Assembly (NCBI GenBank): GCA_913054485.1
Contig: CAJXHQ010000122.1
Span: 1-8,004 of the forward strand
From: an uncultured Paracoccaceae bacterium
GTDB taxonomy: Bacteria > Pseudomonadota > Alphaproteobacteria > Rhodobacterales > Rhodobacteraceae
Direction of reading: 5' to 3'
DNA: 8,004 nt
Below, piece by piece: positions 1-6,058 of the stretch; position 1 is the first letter of the stretch; each line of letters starts with the position of its first letter. The notes under the pieces are model-generated. The model searched no databases and had not been told where the DNA came from. It was given only the letters and a program-made list of their open reading frames with translations. Made by a program: the position numbers and the translations under genes.

Positions 1-651
1 CTCACCGAATATGACCGTGAAACGCTGGACCGCGACCGCTGCGGACAACAGTCACTGGTGCATCTTCCGCCTTTCCTGCCGTCCCGGACCCTGCCGCAGC
101 CCTCGGCTCTGGACGGTCCGATCCTGACCGCGGGGATGATGCGTGAAGGGGACAAGCTTGCGTCCTACCGGATCATTGCGCAGAGCCTGCAGCACCTGAC
201 CGGCGACTGGCGGCTGGAAATCGCCGGCGACGGTCCTGCCCGCGCCAGCGTTGAGGCGCTGATGGCCCCCTATTCGGAACGGGTCCAATTTCTGGGTCAG
301 CTGGACCGCAGCGCGCTCTCTGAAGCCTATCAGCGGGCGTCTCTCTTCCTTTGGCCGGGCGTGAACGAGGCCTTCGGCATGGTCTACCTGGAGGCCCAGG
401 CCCATGGGCTGCCCATTGCCGCACAGGACCGGCCCGGGGTGCGCGATATCCTGGTCCCGGGCAGTTATCCGCCGCCCGAATCCGGCGCTGCTGCGCTGGC
501 CGCTGAAATCGACCGGCTTCTGGCAGACCCCGTTTTGCGCGCCAGGTTTGGCGGCGACGGCATGAAGCTGATTGCCCGCAATCACTTGGCCCCCGCGGCC
601 TCGGCCCGGTTCTGGGAAGCGGTGCGGCCCCTGCTGGAGGCCGCGCCATGA
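1..651 (+). CDS. GT4-type glycosyltransferase, C-terminal part (5' end outside window)
   Basis: The frame is open from base 1, so the gene begins before the window; the in-frame GTG at 58 is probably internal. What remains (216 residues) is the C-terminal, nucleotide-sugar-binding half of a GT-B glycosyltransferase. The strand-turn GDGPAR is followed by a QFLGQLDR segment and by the EX7E-type motif EAFGMVYLE with AQAHGLPI after it, the usual GT4 donor-site signature. It ends with a long helical stretch typical of the family. Family knowledge says such enzymes move a sugar from an NDP-sugar to an acceptor in the cytoplasm; donor and acceptor cannot be read here. The stop overlaps the next start (ATGA, 648-651), so translation is likely coupled to the histidine phosphatase gene. 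Confidence 0.85.
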   Translation, partial: LTEYDRETLDRDRCGQQSLVHLPPFLPSRTLPQPSALDGPILTAGMMREGDKLASYRIIAQSLQHLTGDWRLEIAGDGPARASVEALMAPYSERVQFLGQLDRSALSEAYQRASLFLWPGVNEAFGMVYLEAQAHGLPIAAQDRPGVRDILVPGSYPPPESGAAALAAEIDRLLADPVLRARFGGDGMKLIARNHLAPAASARFWEAVRPLLEAAP

Positions 652-1238
652 TCCGGCTCGCCCTTCTGCGCCATGGGCACACCGCCTGGAACCGCGCCGG
701 ACAGATCCAGGGCCGCAGTGATATTCCGCTGGACACTGCGGCACGAGCGGAACTGGCGGCGCAATGCCTGCCTGCGCCCTGGGATGCGGCCGACCTGTGG
801 TCCAGCCCGCTGGAGCGCGCCGCCGAAACCGCCCGTCTGGTGAGCGGCCGCGCACCGCAGACCGCGCCAGAGCTCACCGAGATGTTCTGGGGAGACTGGG
901 AAGGCAAGCGCGGGCTCGACCTGCGGGCCGACCCGGACAGCGGCTTCCGCGATATCGAGCATTGGGGCTGGGACTACCGCCCGCCCGGCGGAGAGAGCCC
1001 GGCCGAGGTCTGGGCACGGATAGAGCCCTGGCTGAACGGTCTCAGCCGCGACACGGTTGCGGTCTGCCATATCGGCATCATGCGGATGATCCTCGCCAAG
1101 GCCTATGGCTGGGACTTCGACGGCCCCGCCCCGTTCCGGATCAAACGCAACCGGATGTTCATCGTCGAAATCAGCGGTACCCGCATGACGCCATTGCCGG
1201 ACCCTGTACGCCTGTTGAAACGGGATGCTGCACGGTGA
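648..1238 (+). CDS. Histidine phosphatase family protein (phosphoglycerate mutase-like)
   Basis: This 196-residue protein has the full active-site set of the histidine phosphatase superfamily. RHG is at residues 8-10 (LLRHGHTAWN, with His9 the phosphate acceptor), the second arginine is in SSPLERA (Arg57), the acid is in LTEMFWGDWEG (Glu78) and the second histidine is in VCHIGIMR (His141). The family removes phosphate from small metabolites or acts as a mutase. The short length fits a cytoplasmic phosphatase of the CobC/GpmB type rather than glycolytic mutase. The ATG at 648 overlaps the upstream stop by four bases and has GGAGG at 636-640, seven bases before it. Lying between two glycosyltransferases, it may dephosphorylate a phosphorylated glycoside intermediate; that role is inference. 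Confidence 0.9.
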   Translation: MIRLALLRHGHTAWNRAGQIQGRSDIPLDTAARAELAAQCLPAPWDAADLWSSPLERAAETARLVSGRAPQTAPELTEMFWGDWEGKRGLDLRADPDSGFRDIEHWGWDYRPPGGESPAEVWARIEPWLNGLSRDTVAVCHIGIMRMILAKAYGWDFDGPAPFRIKRNRMFIVEISGTRMTPLPDPVRLLKRDAAR

Positions 1239-2371
1239 AGGTTCTGATCGCCGTCACCCATCTGCTGGGCACCGGCCACCTGTCGCGCGCTCTGACCCTG
1301 GCCCGCGCCTTTGCCGCGGCCGGCCACCGGGTCCGCGTTGCCTCGGGCGGCTTTCCCGCACCGCAGCTGAAGACGGATGGCATCGACCTGCTGCAGATCC
1401 CGCCGCTGCGCTCGGACGGGGTGGATTTCGCCCGCCTGCTGACCGCCGATAGCACCCCCGCAGACGAGGCTTATCTTACTGCGCGGAAGGACGCTTTCTG
1501 CACAGCGCTGGCAGAATTGCAGCCCGACATCCTGATCACCGAGCTCTACCCCTTCGGGCGGCGCAAGCTGAAGGCAGAGTTCCTCGCTCTGCTGGACGCC
1601 GCACACGCCCTGCCGCGCCGCCCGGTCGTGCTCTCCTCGATCCGCGACATCCTCGCGCCGCCCTCCAAGCCGAAACGCGCGGATGAGACGGAAGCGGTGG
1701 TTGCAGAGTTTTATGACGCTGTTCTGGTCCACTCCGATCCTGCCGCCACCACATTGGACGCCAGCTGGCCGGTCACTGAGAGGCTGACCGGAAAACTGCG
1801 CTACACCGGCTATGTTGCGCCGCCCGCCGCAGGGGTGCACCCGGATCAGGCAGGCCGCGGTGAGGTGCTGGTCAGTGCCGGCGGCGGCTCTGTCGGCACG
1901 CCGCTCTATGAGGCCGCGCTGGAGGCCGCCAGGCTGATGCCGGAGACACCATGGCGGCTGCTGGTCGGCGGCACTGACGCCAAGGCGCGGATTGCTGAGT
2001 TTGCCACAGGCGGCTCCCCGGCCCTGCTGGAACCGGCCCGGCCGGACTTCCGCCAGATGCTGTCCCATGCCGCAGCCTCGGTCAGCATGTGCGGCTATAA
2101 CACCGCGCTGGACCTTCTGCAGGCGGGCACCCCCGCCGTGCTGGTGCCCTTTGATGCCGGCAAGGAGGTGGAACAGGGGCTGCGCGCTGATGCCCTCGCG
2201 CCGCTTGACGGCATGGAGGTGCTGCGCAGCGCCGATATGACACCCGAAAGCCTCTGTGCGGCCGTGCGCGCGGCCCTCACAGCCCCGCGCCGCCAGCCCG
2301 GTGGGTTCCGCTTCGGCGGTGCTGCGGAAACCGTGCGGATCGCCTGCGAACTGGCGGAGGCGCGCCCGTGA
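1235..2371 (+). CDS. MurG-like (GT28-type) glycosyltransferase
   Basis: The protein has 378 residues, a common size for GT-B enzymes. The start KVLIAVTHLLGTGHLSRA carries the glycine-rich acceptor-side loop (GTGHLSRA) seen in MurG and related predicted glycosyltransferases. The C-terminal half has VLVSAGGGSVGTPL and then SMCGYNTALDLLQAGTPAVL followed by VPFDAGKEVEQ, which corresponds to the GT28 C-terminal donor-binding signature. The GTG start at 1235 overlaps the preceding TGA (GTGA, 1235-1238), with a modest GGGA at 1222-1225. The frame is open further upstream, but that part lies over the phosphatase gene and is not coding. No membrane segment is evident, so a cytoplasmic or membrane-peripheral enzyme is likely. 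Substrate unknown; it is not MurG itself, since no cell-wall genes surround it. Confidence 0.85.
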   Translation: MKVLIAVTHLLGTGHLSRALTLARAFAAAGHRVRVASGGFPAPQLKTDGIDLLQIPPLRSDGVDFARLLTADSTPADEAYLTARKDAFCTALAELQPDILITELYPFGRRKLKAEFLALLDAAHALPRRPVVLSSIRDILAPPSKPKRADETEAVVAEFYDAVLVHSDPAATTLDASWPVTERLTGKLRYTGYVAPPAAGVHPDQAGRGEVLVSAGGGSVGTPLYEAALEAARLMPETPWRLLVGGTDAKARIAEFATGGSPALLEPARPDFRQMLSHAAASVSMCGYNTALDLLQAGTPAVLVPFDAGKEVEQGLRADALAPLDGMEVLRSADMTPESLCAAVRAALTAPRRQPGGFRFGGAAETVRIACELAEARP

Positions 2372-3138
2372 CTGCGAATTGGACCAGCCTGGACACCGAG
2401 CTGGCCCGCTGGGCAGAGGCGGGCCTGACCCTGCCGCTTTGGTGGCGTGACGACGACGCGGTGCGCCCCACGGCAGCGCTGGACCGGCTGGCCGCGCTGT
2501 CGGCGAAGCTGGGCCTGCCTGTGCATCTGGCCGTGATCCCGGCACAAGCCACGCCAGAGCTGGCGGCCTATTGCGCTGCCAATCCGCAGCTGGTCCCGGT
2601 GGTGCACGGCTGGGCGCATCAGAACAACGCCCCCGCCGGAGAGAAAAAGGCCGAGTTTGGTGCCCCCCGGCCTGCGCAAACCACGCTTGCGGATGCCCGG
2701 CAGGGGCTGGAAACCCTGCAAGCGCTTTTCGGCAATGCCCTGCGGCCGATGTTTGTGCCGCCCTGGAACCGCATCGGGCAGGACACCGTGCAGGGGCTGG
2801 CCGGGCTGGGCTATTCCGCCCTCTCCACCTTCAAGCCGCGCGAGGCCGCCGGGGCCGCACCGGGGCTTATACAGATCAACACCCATCTTGATCCGATCGC
2901 CTGGAAGACCACCCGTTCGCTGGTGCCGCCGCAGGAGCTGATTCTGCAGGTGGCCCGGCAGCTGGCGGACCGGCGCGAAGGGCGCGCGGATAATGGCGAG
3001 CCCTACGGCATCCTCACCCACCATCTGGTGCATGACGCGGCGATCTGGCATTTCACCGAAGCGCTGGCCGCGCGGCTGCTGGCCGGCCCCGCCCGCGCTT
3101 GGGTTTTTGACGAAAGGACTGGCGATGAGCCGACTTGA
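2368..3138 (+). CDS. Polysaccharide deacetylase family (NodB-like) protein
   Basis: The protein has 256 residues and the ordered motifs of a carbohydrate esterase 4 / NodB-like fold in divergent form. RDDDA at 27-31 stands in for the TFDDG motif, HGWAHQN has His80 and His84 in the metal-binding HxxxH spacing, PPWNR is at 131-135 (third motif), THLDP at 172-176, and LTHHLVHD at 216-223 (last motif with the catalytic-base type histidine). The family uses a divalent metal to remove acetyl groups from N-acetyl sugars. No signal peptide is visible, so it probably acts in the cytoplasm on a small or lipid-linked sugar rather than on exported polymer. The GTG start at 2368 overlaps the upstream stop by four bases and has GGAGG at 2356-2360. 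Activity on a product of the two neighbouring glycosyltransferases is inferred from the coupling. Confidence 0.85.
   Translation: MTANWTSLDTELARWAEAGLTLPLWWRDDDAVRPTAALDRLAALSAKLGLPVHLAVIPAQATPELAAYCAANPQLVPVVHGWAHQNNAPAGEKKAEFGAPRPAQTTLADARQGLETLQALFGNALRPMFVPPWNRIGQDTVQGLAGLGYSALSTFKPREAAGAAPGLIQINTHLDPIAWKTTRSLVPPQELILQVARQLADRREGRADNGEPYGILTHHLVHDAAIWHFTEALAARLLAGPARAWVFDERTGDEPT
3113..3118 (+). promoter_or_regulatory. Ribosome-binding site of the methyltransferase gene
   Basis: AAAGGA lies six bases before the ATG at 3125, inside the end of the deacetylase gene. It decides the start: the same frame is open back to 2993, but that part overlaps the deacetylase extensively and has no family resemblance. 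Confidence 0.6.
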
Positions 3139-3601
3139 TTCCATGCTGCGCCGCCTCAGCGCCCAGCGCGACGGGCTGGACTGGGTCGCCGGGCAGATCG
3201 CCGGGCTGGAAGGCGAGGTGCTGGAAATGGGCCTCGGCAACGGGCGCACATACGATCACCTGCGCGAATTGCTGCCCGAGCGCCGCATATGGGTGGTGGA
3301 GCGTAAGGTGAATTGCCACCCCTCCTGCGTGCCCCCGGCAGCGGACCTGCTGGAAGGCGAATGCGATGCGGCGCTGGCGCGGCTGGCGGCGCAGGGCGTG
3401 AGGCTGGCACTGGCGCATTATGACTTCGGCATCGGGGTGGACGCGCAGGACCACGCCGAAAGCGCCCGGCTCAGCCCCGGCATCAAGGCGCTGATGGTGC
3501 CCGGCGGGTTGATCGTGTCAGGCCAGCCCCTGGTTGGGATCGAGGAAATCGGCGGCCCCGAAGGCATCCCCGAGGGCCGCTATATGTTCTACCGCGCCTG
3601 A
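3125..3601 (+). CDS. Small class I SAM-dependent methyltransferase
   Basis: This 158-residue protein has a recognisable SAM-binding motif I, EVLEMGLGNGRTYDHL (residues 31-46), with the GxGxG pattern and an acidic residue just before it. WVVERK follows, with Glu59 at the place of the acidic residue that binds the SAM ribose. The C-terminal part (KALMVPGGLIVSGQPL) resembles the late Rossmann strands where methyltransferases often have a GG(x)LVV-type turn. It is shorter than most class I enzymes, and the middle of the fold is compact; it may belong to the small Methyltransf_17-like group, but I am not certain. The substrate is unknown. The ATG at 3125 overlaps the deacetylase end by 14 bases and has its own good ribosome-binding site. 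It is the last gene of the + strand unit. Confidence 0.75.
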   Translation: MSRLDSMLRRLSAQRDGLDWVAGQIAGLEGEVLEMGLGNGRTYDHLRELLPERRIWVVERKVNCHPSCVPPAADLLEGECDAALARLAAQGVRLALAHYDFGIGVDAQDHAESARLSPGIKALMVPGGLIVSGQPLVGIEEIGGPEGIPEGRYMFYRA

Positions 3602-3609
3602 CGCGCCTT

Positions 3610-3627
3610 GCCTGCCCTGCGGCAGGC
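3610..3627. terminator. GC-rich hairpin between converging genes, possible bidirectional terminator
   Basis: A perfect 7-bp inverted repeat, GCCTGCC and GGCAGGC, flanks a CTGC loop. It sits in the 28-base gap between the end of the methyltransferase gene (3601) and the end of phnM (3630), the only place where both transcripts must stop. There is no T-run on either side, so a simple intrinsic terminator is not proven. Confidence 0.4.
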
Positions 3628-3629
3628 GC

Positions 3630-4772
3630 TCAGGCGACCCGGTTGCCGCGCGACCAGACACCGGCCAGGGCGGGCGCGCCTGCACGCATGCGGAAGCGGA
3701 TCACATCGGCGCGTTTGCCCACCGCCAGCTCGCCCCGGTCGTGCAGTTCCACCGCCTGCGCGGGTGCGCTGGTGACCGTGGCCATGCCGCGGGCCATATC
3801 GCCCCAGATCTCGCCCAGTTTGGCCGCTGCCAGCAGCAGCGCCGCTGGCACGTAGTCGGATGACACGATGTCCAGCAGCTCCAGCTCTGCCAGCTCCTGC
3901 GCCGCCACATTGCCCGAATGCGAGCCGCCGCGGATCAGGTTGGGCGCGCCCATCATCACCTTGATGCCGTGGTCATGGCAGGCCCGCGCGGCCTCCACCG
4001 TGGTGGGAAATTCAGCCAGATGGATGCCGTGACCCGCCGAGACCGCAACCTGCCCGGCCGTGGTGTCATCATGGCTGGCCAGCACTGCACCAAAGCGGGC
4101 GGCGGCTTTCACCGCCTCAGCCTCGTGCATGTCGCCATATTTGTCCCGCAGGTTTTTCAGGTTTGCGATGTGACGCTGGAACCCGGCATCATCCATGCCG
4201 CGTTTGCCCTTCACATAGGCTTCCAGCTTGGAAATATCGCGGAACTGGCGCTGCCCCGGCGTGTGATCCATCAGCGAGACCAGGCCAACCCGGTCCGCCT
4301 CACCGAACTCATCCAGTTCCGCCTTCAAAGTTTCCGAGCAGACCTCGGCCCTCAAGTGCAGGAAGTGGCTGATCTTCAGCGCATCTTCGGCCCGCAGCTC
4401 CAAGAGTTCGGTGGCCAGCTGGCGGGCATATTTCTTGTATTCGCTTTCGTCCGCTTGGATCGAGCCGACACGCAGCGCGTCAAACACGGTGGTGATGCCC
4501 GTCGAGGCCAGCTCTGCGTCATGGGCGATGATGGCGGCCGCATGCGGCCAGTCCACCTTGGGACGCGGCTGGATGTGGCGCTCCAGGTTATCTGTATGCA
4601 GCTCGACCAGCCCAGGCGCGATATAATCGCCGCCGCAGTCCAGCGCACCGGCAGGCACAGACGTGCCCTCTGCCATATCGGCAATCACACCATTCATGAT
4701 CTTCACGCTCCCGCGGAGGGTTTCGCCCGGCAGGACAAGCGTGGCATTGGCAAGGATCAACTCTTCTGTCAT
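3630..4772 (-). CDS. phnM: PhnM, alpha-D-ribose 1-methylphosphonate 5-triphosphate diphosphatase
   Basis: PhnM is an amidohydrolase-fold metalloenzyme that cuts pyrophosphate from ribose 1-methylphosphonate 5-triphosphate, giving the 5-phosphate that PhnJ cleaves. The 380-residue length matches E. coli PhnM closely. Visible features are the HxD metal pair in APGLVELHTDNLERH (His59, Asp61), HFLHLRAE (His139, Glu143), LMDHTPGQRQF (His170), SHDDTT (233-238) and a late SSDYVPAAL segment. The ATG at 4772 is chosen because it is the only good start near the N-terminus, although its TTG at codon 5 lines up with Met1 of the E. coli protein. The gene is separated from phnN by an oppositely oriented gene, so it either has its own promoter or is read by a long transcript antisense to DUF1045. 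On the - strand, CATAAT at 4849-4854 resembles a -10 box but lacks a good -35. Confidence 0.95.
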   Translation of the reverse strand: MTEELILANATLVLPGETLRGSVKIMNGVIADMAEGTSVPAGALDCGGDYIAPGLVELHTDNLERHIQPRPKVDWPHAAAIIAHDAELASTGITTVFDALRVGSIQADESEYKKYARQLATELLELRAEDALKISHFLHLRAEVCSETLKAELDEFGEADRVGLVSLMDHTPGQRQFRDISKLEAYVKGKRGMDDAGFQRHIANLKNLRDKYGDMHEAEAVKAAARFGAVLASHDDTTAGQVAVSAGHGIHLAEFPTTVEAARACHDHGIKVMMGAPNLIRGGSHSGNVAAQELAELELLDIVSSDYVPAALLLAAAKLGEIWGDMARGMATVTSAPAQAVELHDRGELAVGKRADVIRFRMRAGAPALAGVWSRGNRVA

Positions 4773-4783
4773 CTGACTTTCAC
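4766..4783 (+). promoter_or_regulatory. Pho box (PhoB-binding site) before the DUF1045 gene
   Basis: CTGTCAT, then CTGA, then CTTTCAC: two 7-base direct repeats with a 4-base spacer, 13 of 14 repeat positions agreeing with the PhoB consensus (CTGTCA-T/C repeats). It reads towards the DUF1045 start at 4824. TATCTG at 4795-4800, 11 bases after the box, lies where the -10 of a PhoB-activated promoter should be, giving a leader of about 17 bases. The first repeat contains the phnM start codon on the other strand. Induction by phosphate starvation is what is known for phn genes; the site itself is seen, binding is inferred. Confidence 0.6.
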
Positions 4784-4794
4784 ATCTTTCGAGC

Positions 4795-4800
4795 TATCTG
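4795..4800 (+). promoter_or_regulatory. Possible -10 element of the PhoB-dependent promoter
   Basis: TATCTG agrees with TATAAT only at its first three bases, but its distance from the Pho box is the one expected for a promoter in which PhoB replaces -35 recognition. The call depends on the Pho box being real. Confidence 0.3.
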
Positions 4801-4812
4801 GCGGCCACGTTT

Positions 4813-4818
4813 AGGAGG
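4813..4818 (+). promoter_or_regulatory. Strong ribosome-binding site of the DUF1045 gene
   Basis: A perfect AGGAGG five bases before the GTG at 4824, which fixes that GTG as the start. It is the strongest Shine-Dalgarno sequence in the window and supports independent expression of this gene. Confidence 0.75.
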
Positions 4819-4823
4819 CCATT

Positions 4824-5516
4824 GTGACATTCACGCGATACGCGATCTATTATGCGCCGCCCGCAGGGGCGGATTGGAGCCGGTTCGGGGCCCGCTGGCT
4901 GGGCTGGGACATGGAAACAGGGACCGGGGCCGCCCATCCCGATCACCCGGCGCTGGCCGGGCTGGATATTGCCGCGATCACGCAAGTGCCGCGCAAATAC
5001 GGGCTGCACGCCACCCTGAAGCCGCCAATGCGGCTGGCCGACGGCGCAACAGTTGAGGCGCTGGACAAAGCCTGTGCCGCCCTGGCTGCCACGCAGGCCC
5101 CGGTGGTGCTGGACGGGCTGGAGCTGGCGCGGCTGGGCCGGTTCCTGGCCCTGCGCGTCACGGGAGACGAGACCGCGCTGAAGGCACTCGCCGCAGCCTG
5201 CGTGCGCGAGTTGGACACCTTCCGCGCCCCTGCCCCCGAGGCCGAGCTGGCCCGCCGCCGCGCCGCCGGGCTGACGGACGCGCAGGAAGAGAACCTCACG
5301 CGTTGGGGTTACCCCTATGTGATGGAGGCGTTCAAATTTCACATCACGCTGACCGGCAAGCTGCCCAAGCCCGAACTGCCCGCCGTCGAGGCCGCCCTGG
5401 CTGAGACGCTGCTGCCGCTGCTGCCTGCGCCGTTTGAGATCCGCGACCTCGCCCTGATGGGAGAGGACAGGGATGGGCGGTTTCACCTGATCCACCGCTA
5501 CGCCCTTTCCGGCTGA
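4824..5516 (+). CDS. DUF1045 family phosphonate-metabolism protein, probable 2H phosphoesterase
   Basis: This 230-residue protein resembles the DUF1045 family found in phn operons of alphaproteobacteria (opening TRYAIYYAPP, then RFGARWLGWD). It has two His-x-Thr motifs, HATLKPP near residue 58 and HITLTG near residue 173. That pair is the hallmark of the 2H phosphoesterase fold, which hydrolyses cyclic phosphates and similar esters. In E. coli, PhnP opens the ribosyl 1,2-cyclic phosphate produced by PhnJ; no phnP is seen in this window, and this gene could fill that step. The activity is inference, the motifs are seen. The gene lies on the strand opposite to all phn genes here, starts 51 bases from phnM back to back, and its last 19 bases overlap the end of phnN. 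It has its own Pho box and ribosome-binding site. Confidence 0.88.
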   Translation: MTFTRYAIYYAPPAGADWSRFGARWLGWDMETGTGAAHPDHPALAGLDIAAITQVPRKYGLHATLKPPMRLADGATVEALDKACAALAATQAPVVLDGLELARLGRFLALRVTGDETALKALAAACVRELDTFRAPAPEAELARRRAAGLTDAQEENLTRWGYPYVMEAFKFHITLTGKLPKPELPAVEAALAETLLPLLPAPFEIRDLALMGEDRDGRFHLIHRYALSG

Positions 5517-6058
5517 AGCGCGTCCTGCGCCGCCCTGACGGCGGTGCAGAGATCGCCGCTGTTGTCCACGGTGGCGACCTGCCGCAGCCCGGCGGGCAGC
5601 GGCTTGGCGGCGCGGGCCAGGCGGCGCTGCACCTCCGTCGCGCTTTCACGCCCCCGGCCCGCCAGCCGTCCGGCCAGCACCTCGGGCCGCGCAGTGACCG
5701 AAATCACCCGGAAATCGTCAAACACCTCCTGCGCCTGCAACAGCACTCCGCGCGACAGGTTGACCAGCACGCCTTCCGCGCCTGCCCGCAGTTTTTCGAT
5801 GTCGCGGGGTATGCCATAGCGCAGCCCGTGGGCACCCCAGTGAAGGACAAAGACATCCGCACGGACCAGCGCGTCAAATTCCGCATCGTTTACCGCCTGG
5901 TAGTCCTCGCCGCCTGCCTCGGGCGCGCGGGTGATCACCCGGCGCAGGCAGCGCAGGCCGGGGTTGGCGACCGCCAGCCCGCTCATGACGCTGTCCTTTC
6001 CCACGCCCGAAGGCCCCACCACGGCAATGACCGGACCCTTATGCGGGGCCGTGCTCAT
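5498..6058 (-). CDS. phnN: PhnN, ribose 1,5-bisphosphate phosphokinase
   Basis: PhnN phosphorylates ribose 1,5-bisphosphate to PRPP, which feeds the sugar from phosphonate breakdown into nucleotide synthesis. The 186-residue length equals the usual size. The P-loop GPSGVGKDS (residues 15-23) has the Asp after Lys seen in PhnN, and [14 protein letters not shown] resembles the substrate-binding region of guanylate-kinase-like enzymes. [12 protein letters not shown] and [24 protein letters not shown] segments ([12 protein letters not shown], then RLAGRGRES, a lid region) follow. The ATG at 6058 overlaps the phnL stop by four bases (6055-6058) with an AGGG seven bases before it, so it is coupled to phnL. 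Its TAG stop lies inside the end of the DUF1045 gene on the other strand. Confidence 0.93.
   Translation of the reverse strand: MSTAPHKGPVIAVVGPSGVGKDSVMSGLAVANPGLRCLRRVITRAPEAGGEDYQAVNDAEFDALVRADVFVLHWGAHGLRYGIPRDIEKLRAGAEGVLVNLSRGVLLQAQEVFDDFRVISVTARPEVLAGRLAGRGRESATEVQRRLARAAKPLPAGLRQVATVDNSGDLCTAVRAAQDALQPERA
5526..5548 (+). terminator. Possible hairpin terminator of the DUF1045 transcript inside phnN
   Basis: Nine-base arms TGCGCCGCC and GGCGGTGCA (one G-T pair in the + strand RNA) around a CTGAC loop, starting nine bases after the DUF1045 stop. No T-run follows. It also encodes the end of PhnN, so the symmetry could be chance in GC-rich coding DNA. Confidence 0.25.

Noticed and set aside
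764..1234. Upstream open extension of the MurG-like gene frame (a longer protein starting at 764)
   Set aside because: It lies over the histidine phosphatase, which has all its catalytic motifs, and the extension has a biased, low-information composition. The GTG at 1235 gives a natural GT-B N-terminus.
2993..3124. Longer methyltransferase start at 2993
   Set aside because: It would overlap the deacetylase by about 145 bases and the extra residues look like out-of-frame reading; the ATG at 3125 has a good ribosome-binding site.
4758..4760. TTG at codon 5 as the real phnM start
   Set aside because: It lines up with Met1 of E. coli PhnM and would free the Pho box from the coding sequence, but TTG starts are rare and there is no well-spaced ribosome-binding site, so the ATG at 4772 is preferred.
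3918..4814. 298-codon + strand reading frame opposite phnM
   Set aside because: It is the shadow of phnM, whose metal-binding motifs and length are clear; the + strand translation shows no domain.
4849..4854. CATAAT on the - strand as the phnM -10 box
   Set aside because: Five of six bases match, but no acceptable -35 or Pho box lies at the right distance, and it is within the DUF1045 coding sequence; kept only as a weak possibility.
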